In this document: positions 1-9,804 of the stretch, piece after piece
How the letters are laid out: each line of letters starts with the position of its first letter
How positions within the stretch are numbered: the stretch's first letter is position 1
NCBI GenBank assembly: GCA_001586965.3
Contig: LUCW03000193.1
Location: 17,501-42,972, forward strand
Direction: 5' to 3'
DNA length: 25,472 nucleotides
DNA from: Sphaeroforma sirkka
Lineage: Eukaryota > Opisthokonta > Ichthyosporea > Ichthyophonida
Made by a program: the position numbers and the translations under genes
The notes under the pieces: model-generated
The model's database searches: none
Told to the model about the DNA's origin: nothing
The model's input: only the letters and a program-made list of their open reading frames with translations

Positions 1-2
1 CA

Positions 3-1869
3 AGGCGTTCGTGGTTTGCCGCTCGACTGCCCTTTCCGCTAGGCTTCACGGTACCGACCATCACGCGGTCGTTCTACTGCCGCCGCCACATAGACCACGT
101 GGACGCAGACACGCGCCGACCCAACCCAGACACACGTGTTAATCTCACAGATCTGTCGTTCATGAATAGACGCCCAGATAGCACCGACTTTGCTGCACTG
201 GGTACTACTACGGCACACATGAAGGAGCGGAAGGACCATGCGAGTGCGCAAGATATCACGGAGAATGTACGACATCAGGCACGAGCTAGTGCATGCTTGG
301 CGGATTTGGCGAAACTATATGACGTTTCGGGAGGGCCTTACCTTTATGGCGATAAGGTGCGAATATGGGTTGTTGTTGTTTTGTTCTATGTTTCTTTCGT
401 TTCTTTCGTTTTCTGGGTGTTTGTATGTGTATGTGTGTGCGTACTTATGAGGTCCTGGACGACTATGCTCGCCAGCTAACCAATCGCTTGTATTCCTGCG
501 TATGTCTGAGCTTCTGTTTCATGTTAGAGCTGATAGTGGTTCCATTCTCCACACAATGCACTCAGATATGTTCCGTAGACGTTGTACTGTACGGACACGC
601 CATGTTCATGAGCTCATGGGATCCCACGGGGGGGCTGGAGAAGCATGCGGACAATTACCCCAACGCACACACCATGCGCGATTTGATACGTAAAACCACG
701 TGCGTGTCCAAGCTAATGGATGAAGTGAACACGAGTATACTGCACAGCAACAGCACAGTGTTCAGAAGTATAGCCTCGATCGATAGGGAGTATGAGACTC
801 GCCGGGAGAGTACATTCAAGGCAAAGAGGAATGCGTCGCTGGACGAATTGCATGAGTTGGAGAACACCGTGCCGTTGTACGCATACGACACACGTCGCAA
901 CTCAGAGGGCAGTGACGATGACTACGACCGGGAAGAACCGGAGGTATGTGAGAATCGGCCTGTGAATATCAATACATGTATACATGCTTCTTATTGTACA
1001 GTTGCACATGGTGCAATTCAGAGGGCAGCGATCGTCGGAAATTTGTGTGTGTGTTAACTGGCACATAAGGAGTTTTGTACATGGTGTCATCTCTCTGTTG
1101 TGTACAAGGGGTATTCCTTTTGTACGAAGTTTTCTATGCTCTAATTTGTTGATGTTCAATGGAGGAATTGACATGAGGTGCGAAATTGTTACATTCATAT
1201 TCATACACCACATAGCGCAGTGCAGTAGAGATGGGGACTAGTCATTTTCAGGGACTTATATAGGTTCATGTTAGCAGTATTTTCGGATAACTCGATACGA
1301 GGCTCGACCTGAGCATCGAGAATGTAGGACAAAATACTCTAACATTAAAGTCAGAGATTTTGTTGCGAAATTTTGTCGCACTCACGCCGTGGTTTGGAGA
1401 TTTCGGCTATACCGATATAAATTGATGATTTGTGTGTTTGTTATGTCTTTTCTATCATTGTGGTATGAGTATCCAGCATCGTTAATCGGCAGTCTACTTA
1501 AATTTTTATCATTGTACCAGTATATGCATACATTGTAGATATATATATATAGGTTTTCAAGTGTGTTGTTCTCTTTATCCGCCTACTCTTCTGTACTTTC
1601 GTACTCTAAACCGCAGTTACTGTAGTGTGGAAAACTATACCTCGTTATCTTGGTTCTCCGTCGCCCACAGGTCGTTCTGCTTTTGATACTTTGTTATGCG
1701 GTACATGATTTTTATCCACTCCCCACTTCAGGAATACCACGAGGAGAGCTGGAGAAAGTATATATCTTTCGGGGTAGCCGGTGTGGCCATGCTTTTGTAC
1801 GCGATCTCTACAATAACTGTTGCAGTGGAAGAACCGGACAACGAAGACGACCTTGATTGGGAGATTTGA
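3..1869 (+). CDS. Metaxin-like mitochondrial outer-membrane protein, 3' part (3 exons)
   Basis: Spliced model: exon <3-356, intron 357-565, exon 566-943, intron 944-1731, exon 1732-1869 with TGA stop; both introns are phase 0 with GT-AG ends (donors GTGCGA and GTATGT, acceptors CACTCAG and CACTTCAG). About 289 residues are visible and the 5' end lies off the window. The first residues hold a W-F-A-A-R-L-P-F-P-L segment typical of metaxins. Joining the first two exons gives PYLYGDK followed by SVDVVLYGHA, the GST-C signature of metaxin/SAM subunits (G-D-x-P-x-S-x-D-A-x-x-F-G-H). A Ser/Asp/Glu-rich linker follows. The last exon encodes one hydrophobic helix (YISFGVAGVAMLLYAISTI) and a short acidic tail ending DLDWEI, as expected for a C-terminal anchor. 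Known family role: sorting and assembly of outer-membrane beta-barrel proteins. Family is inferred from motifs only. Without the second intron the frame would run to 1057 and lose the anchor. Confidence 0.72.
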
Positions 1870-1874
1870 GATCG

Positions 1875-1880
1875 AATAAA
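1875..1880 (+). promoter_or_regulatory. Polyadenylation signal of the metaxin-like gene
   Basis: AATAAA lies five bases after the TGA stop of the last exon. Its position supports this exon being the true 3' end. The 3' UTR would be very short. Confidence 0.5.
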
Positions 1881-1881
1881 T

Positions 1882-3558
1882 TAGCTTAGCATCAATTAAA
1901 GGTGGTGTACTCGCCATTACAGTGATTTTTGCTCGTTGTTGCACTTCCGATGAGTGCAAACCCATGTTTCGTATTTTGCAAATGCTGAAAGTCGGTACCT
2001 GTCTGGACACAATTCGTGATATTAAACGTAAACTAGCAAATTAATGTCATACCAATATTAGTAATATATTAGTATCACTCAGAGACACAGAGCACTCGGC
2101 ATACTATTTCATATCAACTGTACTGAACTCAACTACGAGTAACTAAGTTCGTAGCTGGATAAATTTCTATGATTACGATCACTGGAGTCAATACAGTAAT
2201 GAATACAGTTGTACCCCTGCCTATATCAGAATCATCAACGTGTTGAATATCTGAACTGTACAGAAGCGCTGCTAATGGGTCAGTTGGATACACTTGGCGT
2301 GAAGTTTTAATGCAGGATCTTTAACGGATAGAATTCCGTAATAGTTGTTTGCGGAGGTTCATCCCTCTTAAGGCGGTTCCAAATGAAACTTTGTTTCATA
2401 GGCGAATAAAGTTCAAGAAAAAATATGTGAGAGTGTGGGGGCCCCGTGGTGGGTCGGGGAGAGTCTTGCTCCTCGTTCCTTTTAATCTATAGTCGGGGCT
2501 AGACTTGACCACTTTGATATTACCATATAGGCAAATAAATGACGCGCCAAAGCAGGCACGCCGATATGTGCTTTAAACAGTATATCTTGACATGTTCAAA
2601 CGCATCCGTGTATCGTCTGATACTGTTCCCAGGGTGCACCTATAATACAATTTTTAAAATGCGGGTTGTGCGAAGTGAAAAGAGCTCAGCCCGAAAAAAT
2701 AAAATGGGGGCGGTGGGTTCGCCTGAAACAAATATCCACTCTGAACTGCCTAATATCTCCTTGATCACGTTTGACATTATATGTATTTTGGCAAGTATAT
2801 AATTAGATATCTTGTTATTGCAACCGTCTATGAGAGCGATAGATCCAAGGTATCGATACATCACAGCAAACCAGATGTAAGATCAATAATCGCACACTGT
2901 TCAATTCATTTTCGCTTGCGTATAGCTCAATCACTATAGAAGCGTTCCCAAGCGTTCCTGTTCAACCAACGTTTTGGAAACCCCAAGCTCCTTTGCATGA
3001 GACCATGTGCAGAAACCCGCTATCGAGAGAAGAGGAATACACCTGCGCCATGCAACTATAACTTTCACCCGGCATGGTCCTGTTGAAGGCCATGAAGTGT
3101 GACAATACTGGACATCTCGGCATTTAGCGTTTTAACCGTGATTGAGGTAATCGCATGTTGAGCATGGCTCGTTGTGCACGGAAGGTACATCATAGTTAGA
3201 TCATTATGACATTCTGCAATGACGCAATACTCTTGGTTGCCTTTGTTTCATTATTTTTATTCCGATAGAATACGATTGTTAGTTGTGTGCTGCGTATTCT
3301 AATTCAAGGTGAGATTATGCAGTAAGGTGGTCCATTACTTATGCTATATCGTCGTCTCATAGTGCGTGCAGACATTGTGGTAGTACATTGATTTCACTTT
3401 TCCTGACTCCATAAAGCCATTAGCTACGCCATTTTAGACTTGCACGATTACACTCCATGTTCGACTGGCATGACATCAATCAGCGATGTACAAACGAAGT
3501 TCAATATTTTGAGACGGAAGGCGCATCCATACGCCGTAGTAATCTGACACAAATCGTT
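1882..3558. other. Intergenic spacer
   Basis: No recognisable gene. Short open frames such as the one at 2539-2802 look random. A perfect 7-bp hairpin (ATGAAAC, TTT, GTTTCAT) lies near 2383-2399. A minus-strand open stretch without a start codon (2934-3131) contains a helix-turn-helix-like peptide and is discussed as a finding. Confidence 0.5.
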
Positions 3559-4020
3559 TTAATTGAAACCTAGCAGTATATGTACTAATTTTCTCTTTCT
3601 CTTCTTCTTTGGCCTCTTGCAAGCATTCATTAAATGTCGTGGAATCTCGGATCCGTTTTCAGTGCATGTCCATACAATCCGTTTCTGCGCGTCTAGTATT
3701 CTGTCCTGGACTTTGACGACATTGTATTTTTTTACTTCAAGTATGCTCCCATTGGATTCCGGTGAAGGCATGCAACTGATCTGAAGCACTTCGCATTGAT
3801 TTGAAAATGACTTGGTATGACTTCTGAGATCATCGTACACGGAGGTCACACTGGTTTTCGGGGGAGGCATGCAACTCAACTGAAGCTCTTCGCATTTATT
3901 GGAAGATGAACTTCTATCACTTCTGAAAACCTCGTACAGGGCGAGATTGTCAAGAGCTGCTGCTTTGTTTGGTGTTACAATATGCAGCACACTTGTACAC
4001 GTTGAGGTAAAAAGCGGCAT
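3559..4020 (-). CDS. Hypothetical protein with 33-residue tandem duplication and basic tail
   Basis: A 153-residue frame from an ATG at 4020 to TAA at 3559. I do not recognise the family. It contains two diverged 33-residue copies, one with NKCEELQLSCMPPP and the other with NQCEVLQISCMPSP; at DNA level the copies are offset by 99 bp (about 3760-3957). The duplication keeps frame and many changes are conservative, which favours real coding. The C-terminus carries a lysine/arginine cluster (KRPKKKRKRK) that resembles a nuclear localisation signal. No membrane segment is visible. Upstream of the ATG the minus strand reads TGTTCTAAG, which could also be a splice acceptor, so earlier exons are possible. 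No neighbour clarifies its role. Confidence 0.4.
   Translation of the reverse strand: MPLFTSTCTSVLHIVTPNKAAALDNLALYEVFRSDRSSSSNKCEELQLSCMPPPKTSVTSVYDDLRSHTKSFSNQCEVLQISCMPSPESNGSILEVKKYNVVKVQDRILDAQKRIVWTCTENGSEIPRHLMNACKRPKKKRKRKLVHILLGFN
3760..3957. repeat. Two-copy 99-bp direct repeat
   Basis: AGGCATGCAACT recurs at 3766 and 3865, and the following sequence aligns (CTTCGCATT, GACTT, ACTTCTGA, CGTACA). The 99-bp period is 33 codons and lies wholly inside the minus-strand hypothetical gene. Confidence 0.6.
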
Positions 4021-4739
4021 CCTTAGAACACAGGTCTATGCAGAACAAAGATTCGCTGCGCTCAATTTTTAAGTTTTGTTTCGTTTGCAAATATATAGGA
4101 GAACCTCGACGATTCCAATATACTTTGAATGCCTGGTCTCCGGATACATACGTTACGTATGTGAAGTGTACTTTTGCAGATATCAGACAGCTTTTGCTTC
4201 TTTTTCTATTCGATCGCCAAATGATCTTTCTGAATGCACCTGCATAGAAGCTTCGAGAGCGGATTATGGGTACGTTCTAAAGCTGTTCTCTACATTAATA
4301 TTTGTCTGTAAATACATATATATATTCATAGCCTTTATCTATATATTTATGAATATATATTCGGGTTAAAAATAAATTTTTATTAGGGTTAAAATTAAAT
4401 TCTTCAACCCCTGCAAAAGCTTCAAGAAAATGACCAATTTGTTTGTTTGTTTTAAACAAAAACTAACATAAACAGTAAAATTCACATCGATGGTAGAACA
4501 TTATTTTGGAAAAATCGTTATATCACTCCCAGAAGTCCCAGCCCCAGTCCCCAGACTCCCCACAGGCCCAGACCCACATATTGTGCCCACTATTCGTGCT
4601 TTTCGAACTGAAATATCTGATATTTAAAAAAACGATTTGAAAAGAAACTCGGAGCTCTCTATGGACTTTAGTCCGTTGTGGTATATTTTTCAGCTCTCTA
4701 CAGTCTACTGAAAAGTGTAAATACTAAATACTAAATAGA
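4021..4739. other. AT-rich spacer
   Basis: Contains TA-rich stretches near 4310-4365, a repeated GGGTTAAAA/GGGTTAAAAT pair near 4364-4395 and a C-rich patch of CCCCAG-like words near 4530-4580. No gene was recognised. Confidence 0.4.
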
Positions 4740-4830
4740 GGTTCGTGAGCTCTCTCTCAGTCTCACTCTAGCTCTCTCTCTAGTAGAGTAGTGGAGAGTG
4801 AGAGAGAGTAGTGACTAGAGACTGGTAGTT
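4740..4830. repeat. CT/GA-rich imperfect inverted repeat
   Basis: A block of CTCTCTCTCAGTCTCACTCTAG-like sequence is followed by GAGAGTGAGAGAGAGTAGTGAC-like sequence, so the two halves could fold into a long imperfect hairpin. It looks like slippage-derived cryptic simple sequence. Confidence 0.5.
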
Positions 4831-4864
4831 CAGTTCTGTTATTTATAAACATACAGAGGTAAAG

Positions 4865-4975
4865 GCTCAGGCTCTGCTATTTACTCTGCAACTGAGTACT
4901 CTGCATTCTGCACTGCAGTCTGCACTGTCTGTGACTCTGCGTCTGCGGCCTGCGGCCCTGCGCCCTGCAGTTTTT
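4865..4975. repeat. CTGC/CTCTG cryptic simple repeat
   Basis: Repeated words CTCTGCA, CTGCACTG, CTGTCTGTGACTCTG and CTGCGGCCTGCGGCCC. There is no fixed period, typical of scrambled slippage products. No gene. Confidence 0.45.
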
Positions 4976-5304
4976 GTCCTCTGTATGCCCCGACATCCCC
5001 TATTTGTATTTGCTGTTGGAAATTGTTTTATCATTCCAGCAATATCCCTCAGCGAGCAAATACCAAGCACATTCCTAGTCCATTACAGCTTAGTCGAGTA
5101 ATGGCTCCGGAGAATACATATATAAACCGTCACGAATGACGGATTGCATGGTAATTGCCTACATCTGATGAGTACAATACTCATCAGAGTATGTTTCAAA
5201 ATAGACCTATAGAGTATAGAGCTACTAAAAATGAAAATGTATAGGTATAGCATGGTGTAACAGCAAAATTTCGCTATAAATAGCATAGCCTTCGAAAAAT
5301 AGTA

Positions 5305-5445
5305 CAGGAGGCTCGCTCACGGCTCAAGTCAAGCCCTCAGGCCTCAAGTCAAGAGGCCTCAAGTCCTCAACTGCAACAGTCAACACTCAACAGTAGGGCG
5401 TAAGCCGTAGGCCGTAGGCCGGCGTAGGGCCGTAGGACGTAGGCT
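5305..5445. repeat. CTCAAGTCAAG and GCCGTAGG cryptic repeats
   Basis: The first half repeats GCTCAAGTCAAG / CCTCAAGTCAAG / CCTCAAGTC words. The second half repeats GTAAGCCGTAGGCCGTAGGCC and close variants. Two adjoining slippage tracts with different motifs. Confidence 0.5.
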
Positions 5446-6341
5446 TATAAATATTTTTTCTAAAACAAATAAAAAAACATTTCTTCTCATTTGGTTTTTT
5501 GATTTTTAATATAAAAAACAGCTTGTTCGGTTTTTTTAAAACATTTCGAAATTTCAAACAAAACAATATAAATGGTCTGTGATTCTTTGAGTCTTTGGCC
5601 TGTGATCATCTTCTCACTGAAATATTTATTTATTTACTGTATTTTTTGGGAGGGGCGGAGGAGAAAGACTGAAAGAGACTATTTACGACAGGGGGGAGGA
5701 GGTGTGAATTGCCCAATCGGAGTAAATATAGGCCCGGGGGGGGGGGGGAATAGGTCTGGAAGAACTTCTTTTACTTTATTATTTTTTTAGTAAAAGATAG
5801 CCGCCTAGTCCCTGCGCCGCTGCGCCGCGGCGACGCTGCGCTATTTACCTTCTCTTCTTGACCTTCTTCTGTTGAAGCTTAGGCAGTTGGGCTTGTTCAA
5901 TTGTTGTCAATGTTGTGTGTAAATATTTACAATTTTACATAGCCTCCTAAAATAAGAAGATATTTACTGTGTATTTACTGTGTTGTAAATATATATTGTC
6001 GCTGTTGTCAAAAGGTGAAAACACTCGCGTACATTTGACCTTTGAAAGAAACTATGTATTGCGTATTTACTCTGAAAAAATACTCATTTATGAATTTTTG
6101 GTCGTTAAATGTATTTATTTTAAACGAAATGGGACCATAAATATTTTTATAATAACAGGGTTGGTTATTCAACAAGCTCGATGTCGAGAGACCACATGCC
6201 CGATGCTAAACGATTTTTTGAATATATCGAGTGTGAGCGAAACGAACAGCTTTGGGTTTTGTAATATGATAGATTACACTTCACGTTCATATTTACTGTA
6301 TTGTTATCAATTCGTGGAAATTTGTACGTGCTCAGCAAACT
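5446..6341. other. AT-rich spacer with G-homopolymer
   Basis: Contains A/T homopolymers, a run of about a dozen G near 5735-5748, and a GC-rich patch of TGCGCCGC words near 5812-5840. No gene was recognised. Confidence 0.4.
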
Positions 6342-6810
6342 TTGTTCCAATTAACTGGTATAGCTGCTCCGACTCTAGTTATTTCTACTGACGATCCGGT
6401 TCCACAAGAAGCGCTCATTGAAGCATCAACTCTGACTAGCTCTGCTGCATCCCTTACAACTAATTTGATAGATACCTTAGTCGCTGATACTACGCTGTCA
6501 AGTGTGAGCGAAATCAGATCATCAATCGCTTCTTTCGCGAGACTAGAAGATTCACTGCTGTCAGAAAACAGTAGTGTCCATGCATCCCAGATAATGAGAG
6601 TTGACACAGTGGGAAGTGTCTGAAGGATGTACAGTGCAAAATCAAAAATTGATTTGGTCCAAGTTGGAACAGATAAAGGCTCCAACTCTTGCTAAAGAGA
6701 ATGAACAAAAGTTTCCGCAAGAAATCTTTCTTGATACAGAGCAGGATAATGCTACCTGGGTGGGATCCAAGGACATATCCGTAGATATACAACTTGTGTG
6801 TCCAATATAG
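6342..6810. other. Possibly coding region, strand unresolved
   Basis: Both strands stay open. On the plus strand, 6342-6623 gives a Ser/Thr/Ala-rich peptide and the overlapping frame 6601-6810 a charged peptide (KLEQIKAPTLAKENEQKF). On the minus strand, 6332-6685 gives another Ser/Ala/Val-rich peptide. Composition is less AT-rich than the flanks. No domain was recognised and no splice sites could be fixed, so this may be a decayed exon. Confidence 0.22.
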
Positions 6811-6954
6811 AACATTACAATGACTGGCGGATGCAACTTAGCCCCATACTTAAAATACCACCGTCCGATTGAAAACGGTACGTTTAGTTTTCAAAATATG
6901 GTAGACAATTCGGGAGTACCTTCTTTTCGACATAAAAAACCCCATAGTTTATGT

Positions 6955-7050
6955 TCAATCGCCAAATCGCCTTATTTTTTTGCCAAACACAAAAATGCCT
7001 TTCTTTTTGCCAAACGCTATTTTGCCTTATTTCTTTTTTTGCGATTTTTG
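6955..7050. repeat. TTTTTGCCAAA-type short repeats
   Basis: CGCCAAATCGCCTTATTTTTTTGCC, TTTTTGCCAAACG and TTTTGCCTTATTTC words recur several times within about 95 bp. Cryptic slippage-type sequence, not a gene. Confidence 0.4.
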
Positions 7051-7239
7051 GAGTTAAAAAAAAGTCTCACACTCCAGGCTTGTTATGTCGCCTCCTCTGG
7101 TGCTAGCATTTTTTGCCGAACTCACACCAGCGACCACACCCCACTTTTGCTTCAAATCGACCAAATTTTTCACATTAATCCTAAGATCTCCTCCTGGATT
7201 CAGTCAGATGCCAGGCTCGTTCACGCGCGCTAGTGGGGT

Positions 7240-7495
7240 ATTATGGCGGCAGCAACGACAATATGGACGAGAATGAGGTGGATATCCAATGTGGCGTATG
7301 GCGGCAGAAACGACAATGTGGACGAGAATAAAGTGGACATTCGATGGGGTGTATGGCCGCTACAACGACAATGTGGAGTGGATATTCGAAAGGATGTATG
7401 GCAGCTGCATCGACAATATGGACGAGAATGAAATGGATATTCGATCGAACGCATGGCATCTGCAACGACAATATGCACGAGAATGAAGTGAATAT
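7240..7495. repeat. 55-bp degenerate tandem repeat, five copies
   Basis: The word CGACAAT marks each unit at 7256, 7311, 7366, 7411 and 7466: spacings 55, 55, 45 and 55. A unit contains GTATGGCGGCAGCAACGACA then ATATGGACGAGAATGAGGTGG then ATATTCGAT. The short spacing is a 10-bp deletion. Units differ by several substitutions, so the array is old. 55 is not a multiple of 3, so continuous coding is unlikely. Confidence 0.75.
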
Positions 7496-7633
7496 TTAAT
7501 GTGAAGTATTTTGTCCTGAACTTACAGTGTCTCGCATCCATTGTTCGTATCAAAGTTCGTTAGTAGCTCAAGAGATTTTTTGCTGTCCATGTACGGCTCC
7601 AATTTGTCGGCCTGATTATTGGACGACACCACA

Positions 7634-7900
7634 AGAAGCCGACTGAGAGACTCGGGATTGTTTTTCAAAAAAAACCCCCGACTGAGAGACTCTGGATTGT
7701 CTTTCAAAAAATAAATACACAAAAAGCCGACTGAGAAACCCTGAAGCTGTATAATTTTGTTTTTCAAAAATTACACAAAAAGCTGACAGAAGGACAAAAA
7801 CCGAGGGGCAGAGACTGTTGGTGTTTTCACCGAGAGACTCGGACACAGGTCCCAGACGCTCGGTCAATTTTTGGAAAACCGACAGTCCCAAAATCCAAGC
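7634..7900. repeat. GCCGACTGAGAGA interspersed motif cluster
   Basis: GCCGACTGAGAGACTCGGGA (7638), CCGACTGAGAGACTCTGGA (7678), GCCGACTGAGAAACC (7726) and weaker AGCTGACAGAAGG (7781) occur 40-55 bp apart, each followed by TTTTTCAAAA-like sequence. Later copies are further decayed. These precede the 15-bp minisatellite. Confidence 0.5.
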
Positions 7901-8005
7901 CTCTCGGACATTTATTTTATTTTGGAAATAGCCCTTGATCCTTTTTTGAATTTTAAGTAGTTTTGGAGACTTTAGTGTCTTTTGTTTTACAAACAATCAC
8001 ACAAG

Positions 8006-8694
8006 CCCAGCTTCTCAGAGCCCAGCTTCTCAGAGCCCAGCTTCTCAGAGCCCAGCTTCTCAGAGCCCAGCTTCTCAGAGCCCAGCTTCTCAGAGCCCAG
8101 CTTCTCAGAGCCCAGCTTCTCAGAGCCCAGCTTCTCAGAGCCCAGCTTCTCAGAGCCCAGCTTCTCAGAGCCCAGCTTCTCAGAGCCCAGCTTCTCAGAG
8201 CCCAGCTTCTCAGAGCCCAGCTTCTCAGAGCCCAGCTTCTCAGAGCCCAGCTTCTCAGAGCCCAGCTTCTCAGAGCCCAGCTTCTCAGAGCCCAGCTTCT
8301 CAGAGCCCAGCTTCTCAGAGCCCAGCTTCTCAGAGCCCAGCTTCTCAGAGCCCAGCTTCTCAGAGCCCAGCTTCTCAGAGCCCAGCTTCTCAGAGCCCAG
8401 CTTCTCAGAGCCCAGCTTCTCAGAGCCCAGCTTCTCAGAGCCCAGCTTCTCAGAGCCCAGCTTCTCAGAGCCCAGCTTCTCAGGAGCCCAGCTTCTCAGA
8501 GCCCAGCTTCTCAGAGCCCAGCTTCTCAGAGCCCAGCTTCTTAGAGCCCAGCTTCTCAGAGCCCAGCTTCTCAGAGCCCAGCTTCTCAGAGCCCAGCTTC
8601 TCAGAGCCCAGCTTCTCAGAGCCCAGCTTCTCAGAGCCCAGCTTCTCAGAGCCCAGCTTCTCAGAGCTCAGCTTCTCAGAGCCCAGCTTCTCAG
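8006..8694. repeat. 15-bp minisatellite, about 46 copies
   Basis: Near-perfect head-to-tail copies of GCCCAGCTTCTCAGA. I see one inserted G near 8484, C-to-T changes near 8542 and 8668, and otherwise identical units. Because 15 is a multiple of 3, all frames not hitting a stop read as 5-residue repeats (AQLLR or EPSFS), which creates long artefactual open frames. The high identity suggests very recent expansion or homogenisation. The true copy number may differ from the assembly. Confidence 0.95.
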
Positions 8695-8743
8695 TCGGCT
8701 TCTAATTGAAACATTAATCGTTATTACACACGTATTTATCCAC

Positions 8744-8958
8744 CCATAAATACATTTACATACATACACACACACATTAAAGATTTACATTTATACAGAC
8801 AAAAATACATATGCATACACACATACATTAAATTTTACAGTTATACACGCACATATACATATGCATACACACATATATTATTTACATTAATACACACATA
8901 TACGTATACATCTACAAACACGTGCATTCAATTTTATATACACACACATACATATACA
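8744..8958. repeat. CA/TA-rich satellite-like tract
   Basis: Words ACATACACACACAC, ATACATATGCATACACACATA and TTTACATTAATACACAC recur with loose spacing; ATACATATGCATACACACATA appears twice. No gene. Confidence 0.6.
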
Positions 8959-8960
8959 CC

Positions 8961-9358
8961 ATGGCTCGAACTGGCGCGTGTAATCAACTCTGCCGAACAC
9001 AGCACGATATCAACACTGAGCTTGCGTGCTCAAACGCAACGGACGGGGCCATGGGAGTTTATAGCTTCATTTCGGTGTTTGCGTGTACAATGCGCAAAAT
9101 CGAGGTCGGAGAAGAAATATTAACCGACTACGACCTCGTACACACAGACGGTGTGGCCGCGGTATCGTACATGGTGAGGATTCCAGAACATGTACCATTA
9201 AACAGGGCGTGTAGTCCTATAGTAAAAGCCAAGAATTTGTCTGCGAATGAGCCAAATTCTTCGCAAAGATAGAGGCTCAGCGTGAGCGAGCACGCAACCT
9301 TCGAAAGATGCCGAAGAGGGTTAAGCTTATAATAAAAGGTACCGATTATCCATCGTGA
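8961..9358 (+). pseudogene. SET-domain C-terminal fragment, frameshifted
   Basis: From an ATG at 8961 the frame gives ARTGACNQLCRTQHDINTEL, then SVFACTMRKIEVGEEILTDY, then an unrelated tail, ending at TAG 9270-9272. The GEEILTDYD motif preceded by a hydrophobic strand and R-x-I matches the end of SET methyltransferase domains (F/Y-A-x-R-x-I-x-x-G-E-E-L-x-x-D-Y), and the earlier N/C-containing segment takes the place of the usual cofactor-binding NHSC region, which is not intact. After about 9240 another plus frame continues with a helical basic tail (FFAKIEAQRERARNLRKM) to TGA at 9356-9358, so one frameshift probably lies near 9243-9252. The N-terminal half of the domain is missing upstream, where CA repeats begin. 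It may be a partial gene copy or the last exon of a gene whose other exons I cannot find. Confidence 0.45.
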
Positions 9359-9804
9359 CAACTTTTCATATGGTTTCTTCAATTTTGCTCATACTTGAAT
9401 GAAACTTTGTACTCGTGTACACAAGCATATGTACATGGGAATGAATCGTCCGGATTTTGTTGAATTTGCACATGTCGTACTCGTGTGTACATATGTCAAA
9501 GTGTAGGCCGTATTTTTTTTGCATGTACATGTACTTGTAAACGTGCATGTAACACCCAAACAGCAGCTTGTTACTCGCGAATGCAGACTATGATGTAATT
9601 TGTACATAAACATAATTTGTACATAGACACACTTGTCCTTATATACTTGTATTCAACACACCATGCTACATATACACTTGCATGTACACATACATATACA
9701 CAAATATTTACACACACGTATACACACATATTTACACATACATATACACAAATATATACACGTACATATACACATACATAAACACATGTGGCTGTGAATG
9801 TTTA
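9359..9804. other. Spacer with GTACAT and CA/TA repeats
   Basis: 9410-9650 is rich in GTACATGTAC-like words. 9660-9790 is a CA/TA-rich tract (ACATATACACAAATAT recurs). The 3' end of the minus-strand kinase-RING gene should fall here, but no clear polyadenylation signal was picked. Confidence 0.4.

Noticed and set aside
452..499. Extra 16-codon exon between the first two metaxin exons
   Set aside because: It has AG/GT borders and is in phase, but including it would break the GDK-to-SVDVVLYGHA alignment expected for metaxins. Kept only as a possible optional exon.
902..1213. Minus-strand 103-codon frame opposite the metaxin gene
   Set aside because: It lies across coding exon and intron on the other strand with no recognisable motif.
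2366..2379. CTCTTAAGGCGGT shared with 14124-14138
   Set aside because: Only 13 bases match and the surrounding sequence differs, so it is not evidence of a dispersed repeat.
5083..5286. Minus-strand hydrophobic 67-codon frame
   Set aside because: AT-rich DNA readily yields hydrophobic peptides; no start context or domain.
8006..8694. CRISPR-like array
   Set aside because: Units are contiguous 15-mers without unique spacers and the DNA is eukaryotic.
7963..8749. Two long plus-strand open frames of AQLLR or EPSFS pentapeptides
   Set aside because: They exist only because a 15-bp unit without stops is repeated; two frames are open at once and the single G insertion switches them.
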